A stretch of DNA of 64,000 bases from NCBI RefSeq assembly GCF_020215645.1, contig NZ_CP084058.1, forward strand, positions 10,466,001 through 10,530,000, given 5' to 3'. The translations under genes and the position numbers were made by a program. Below, one piece after another: positions 59,409-64,000 of the stretch (positions within the stretch are counted from its first letter, which is position 1; the number at the start of each line of letters is the position of its first letter). Under the pieces are notes generated by a model. It was given only the letters and a program-made list of their open reading frames with translations, was not told the DNA's origin and ran no database searches. This DNA comes from Nonomuraea gerenzanensis (lineage in GTDB: Bacteria > Actinomycetota > Actinomycetes > Streptosporangiales > Streptosporangiaceae).

Positions 59409-60324
59409 TCCGCTCGGCCACGCCTTCCACCGTCGCGATGCCGTACGCCACCTCGGGGCTGCCCTCGGTGAGTACGGCAACGGCGTAGTCGCGCCCGTCA
59501 CTCCTGATCAGCCCGACGCTGATCGTGGCCCAGAGCTTGTTCGAGACGCGCTTGAGCCAGCCGTTCTTCAGCGCCACGCGCTCGCCCCGGCACGCCGCGG
59601 CGCTGATACCCCAGTCCTGGCTGTCCACGACCGCGCCCATGAGCCTGAGCACCTGCCGGCGATCCGCCGCCTTCAAGGGGCTCTTCCCTGACACCAGCGC
59701 CGCCATGAGCCGCACCTGATCGTCCACGGACGTCCTGGTGATCCCCCAGCAGTACAGATCGACGCAACTCCCCGGCACGCCCCTGGTGTGCTTCAGCCCC
59801 AGCTTCCTGCCTGCCGCGTCGAACCCCGCCGCGCCCCCGATTCGCGACCACAGCCGATCCGCGGCGTGGTTGTCGCTGTAGCGGATCATCTTCTCGGCAT
59901 CCTGCCTGACCGCCCCGGGCAACTTCTTCCACGGCGTACGCAGCAGCAGCGCCATGAGTATCTGCACCTTGGCCGTGCTGGCCGTGATCAGCCGCTCCCC
60001 CGCGTGGTACCGGTAGACCCGCCCGGTCTCCAGCTCCTTCACCATCGCCGTCACCGGCCCCGGCCGACCGGCCAGGAACCTGTCGAGCCGCTTGGAGATG
60101 CGCTTGGCCGGCACCTGCGCCACTGTCTCCCTGCCGACGCTCTCCTCTGCCAGGTGCAACCGAGGCACGGCCGCGCGCTGGTGCACCGTGGACGCGCTGA
60201 CGGGGGATGGCACGGCGGCGGCACCGACCTCGACCGGCACCTGGTTCCTGGCTGCCAGCAGCGGCGCTACCAGGGCGAGGACGATGATCAGTCGTGGTAT
60301 CGCTCTCGCCCCGACCGCGATCAC
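59377..60324 (-). CDS. Class A beta-lactamase-like serine hydrolase
   Basis: A signal-anchor or signal peptide (IPRLIIVLALVAPLLAA) precedes a class A-type fold with S-T-A-K (Ser116, Lys119), the S-D-N motif (150-152) and KNGW in the place of KTG. The layout is that of beta-lactamase-like/PBP-related hydrolases that are not necessarily antibiotic-inactivating. It converges with the response regulator and overlaps it by 32 bp. It could act on peptidoglycan peptides or a beta-lactam. Confidence 0.88.
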   Translation of the reverse strand: MIAVGARAIPRLIIVLALVAPLLAARNQVPVEVGAAAVPSPVSASTVHQRAAVPRLHLAEESVGRETVAQVPAKRISKRLDRFLAGRPGPVTAMVKELETGRVYRYHAGERLITASTAKVQILMALLLRTPWKKLPGAVRQDAEKMIRYSDNHAADRLWSRIGGAAGFDAAGRKLGLKHTRGVPGSCVDLYCWGITRTSVDDQVRLMAALVSGKSPLKAADRRQVLRLMGAVVDSQDWGISAAACRGERVALKNGWLKRVSNKLWATISVGLIRSDGRDYAVAVLTEGSPEVAYGIATVEGVAERIMRDFRRCPG

Positions 60325-60485
60325 GGCAGCATTATCACGAAAGATCGCGAGCCGCCGCTAGACGTGAACGCGCATCATTCTCGTGAACTCAGGACGAACG
60401 CAGAAACGGCCCCGACACACACCGGTGTCGAGGCCGTGAAACGAAAGCCCTTGCGCATCGACGCCGGGACCCCTGGAAAAGCGAA

Positions 60486-60514
60486 GAGGCCCCGACGCTC
60501 AGCATCGGGGCCTC
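60486..60514 (-). terminator. rRNA operon terminator
   Basis: GAGGCCCCGA (60486-60495) pairs with TCGGGGCCTC (60505-60514). On the minus strand it lies just after the 5S gene and is followed by TTCGCTTTTCC. Confidence 0.85.
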
Positions 60515-60527
60515 TCCAAACGATTGT

Positions 60528-60643
60528 CCGGCGGTGACCTACTCTCCCACACCCTCCCGAGTGCAGTACCATCGGCGCAGAGAAGCTTAACTTCCGGGTT
60601 CGGAATGTAACCGGGTGTTTCCTTCCCGCCATAACCGCCGTAA
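60528..60643 (-). rRNA. rrf: 5S ribosomal RNA
   Basis: The minus strand reads a typical 5S sequence, starting near TTACGGCGGTTATGGCGGG, containing CCGAACCCGGAAGTTAAGC, and ending near GGGAGAGTAGGTCACCGCC. Ends are estimated to within a few bases. Confidence 0.95.
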
Positions 60644-60709
60644 CCCTGCGAAACAGCACTGGTTGCTGTCTCAGAATTGCCTAGTGGACGCGAGCAAGAA
60701 GCTTTGTGG

Positions 60710-63808
<3,099 letters not shown>

Positions 63809-64000
63809 ACAAAGATGCTCGCGTCCACTATGCAAATCTCAAACAACAAACAGCAAACCACCGCCACAGACATATGCATGCCTGCTTGAGTGGTCCTGTC
63901 CCAGAAGAACCGGTCGCCCGTTTCCTCAGGACCCAACAGTGTGTCCAGACACCGCATCACCCCTGCACCGTCGTTCCCACTCCCCTTACGAGGCGGTACT
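63809..64000 (-). other. 16S-23S spacer, incomplete
   Basis: The 192 bp right of the 23S gene show no tRNA structure and no 16S 3' end, so this is internal transcribed spacer. Actinomycete spacers commonly lack tRNAs. The 16S gene must lie further right, outside the window. Confidence 0.7.

Overview
The window is high-GC actinomycete DNA. Ni-superoxide dismutase with its maturation protease, a WhiB1-type protein beside a PdtaS kinase, SigR/RsrA, DasR, a SigB/SigF-type sigma factor with its anti-sigma factor, and frequent GTG/TTG starts all point to a Streptosporangiales-like organism. A genus such as Nonomuraea is my guess; the 16S gene is not in the window.

Layout. 1-6358: a DUF4097 gene plus PadR regulator, an MpaB-type oxygenase with a palindromic operator, a quinone-oxidoreductase-like MDR protein, a membrane-anchored protein with an apparent frameshift, a decayed VapC toxin gene and a thiolase-like protein. 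6642-16914: six tandem, same-strand genes for secreted chymotrypsin-fold proteins, the most unusual part of the window. The first two keep the His-Asp-Ser triad. The last four keep His and Asp but carry Asp where the nucleophilic Ser should be, and the last three also carry an extra region of about 160-180 residues. Most have their own terminator; three have CRP-like palindromes upstream, and two share a duplicated 41-bp leader. A transposase fragment sits inside the array.

17004-28914: an HTH/TPR-type regulator, malic enzyme, a three-gene amino-acid ABC importer, a CGNR zinc-finger protein, sodX/sodN, an anti-sigma/sigma pair, a lipid kinase, and whiB1 convergent with pdtaS. 29072-37526: dasR overlapping bioD, a NarL-type two-component system translationally linked to a second DUF4097 protein, a TPP-dependent enzyme, a PASTA Ser/Thr kinase and a hotdog thioesterase. 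37554-44584: an operon of a 34-residue membrane peptide and two membrane HD-GYP-type proteins (the second degenerate), a sugar-nucleotide epimerase, sigR-rsrA with a recognisable SigR promoter, a methyltransferase, a DksA/TraR protein and a YedK-type DNA-repair protein.

44585-48692 is unusually rich in tandem repeats, both between genes and inside aroA and rsgA. 48693-54796 holds a membrane protein, a DUF4442 protein, a HisN-type phosphatase, a beta-helix protein divergent from a TetR regulator with a C-terminal Cys-rich tail, a fructosamine kinase and a low-molecular-weight phosphatase. 54917-59408 is the pstSCAB operon behind a PHO box, ending in a response regulator that lacks its phospho-acceptor Asp. 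A beta-lactamase-like hydrolase follows, and the right end is a minus-strand rRNA operon (5S and 23S; the 16S lies beyond the window). I saw no tRNA gene and no CRISPR array by eye.
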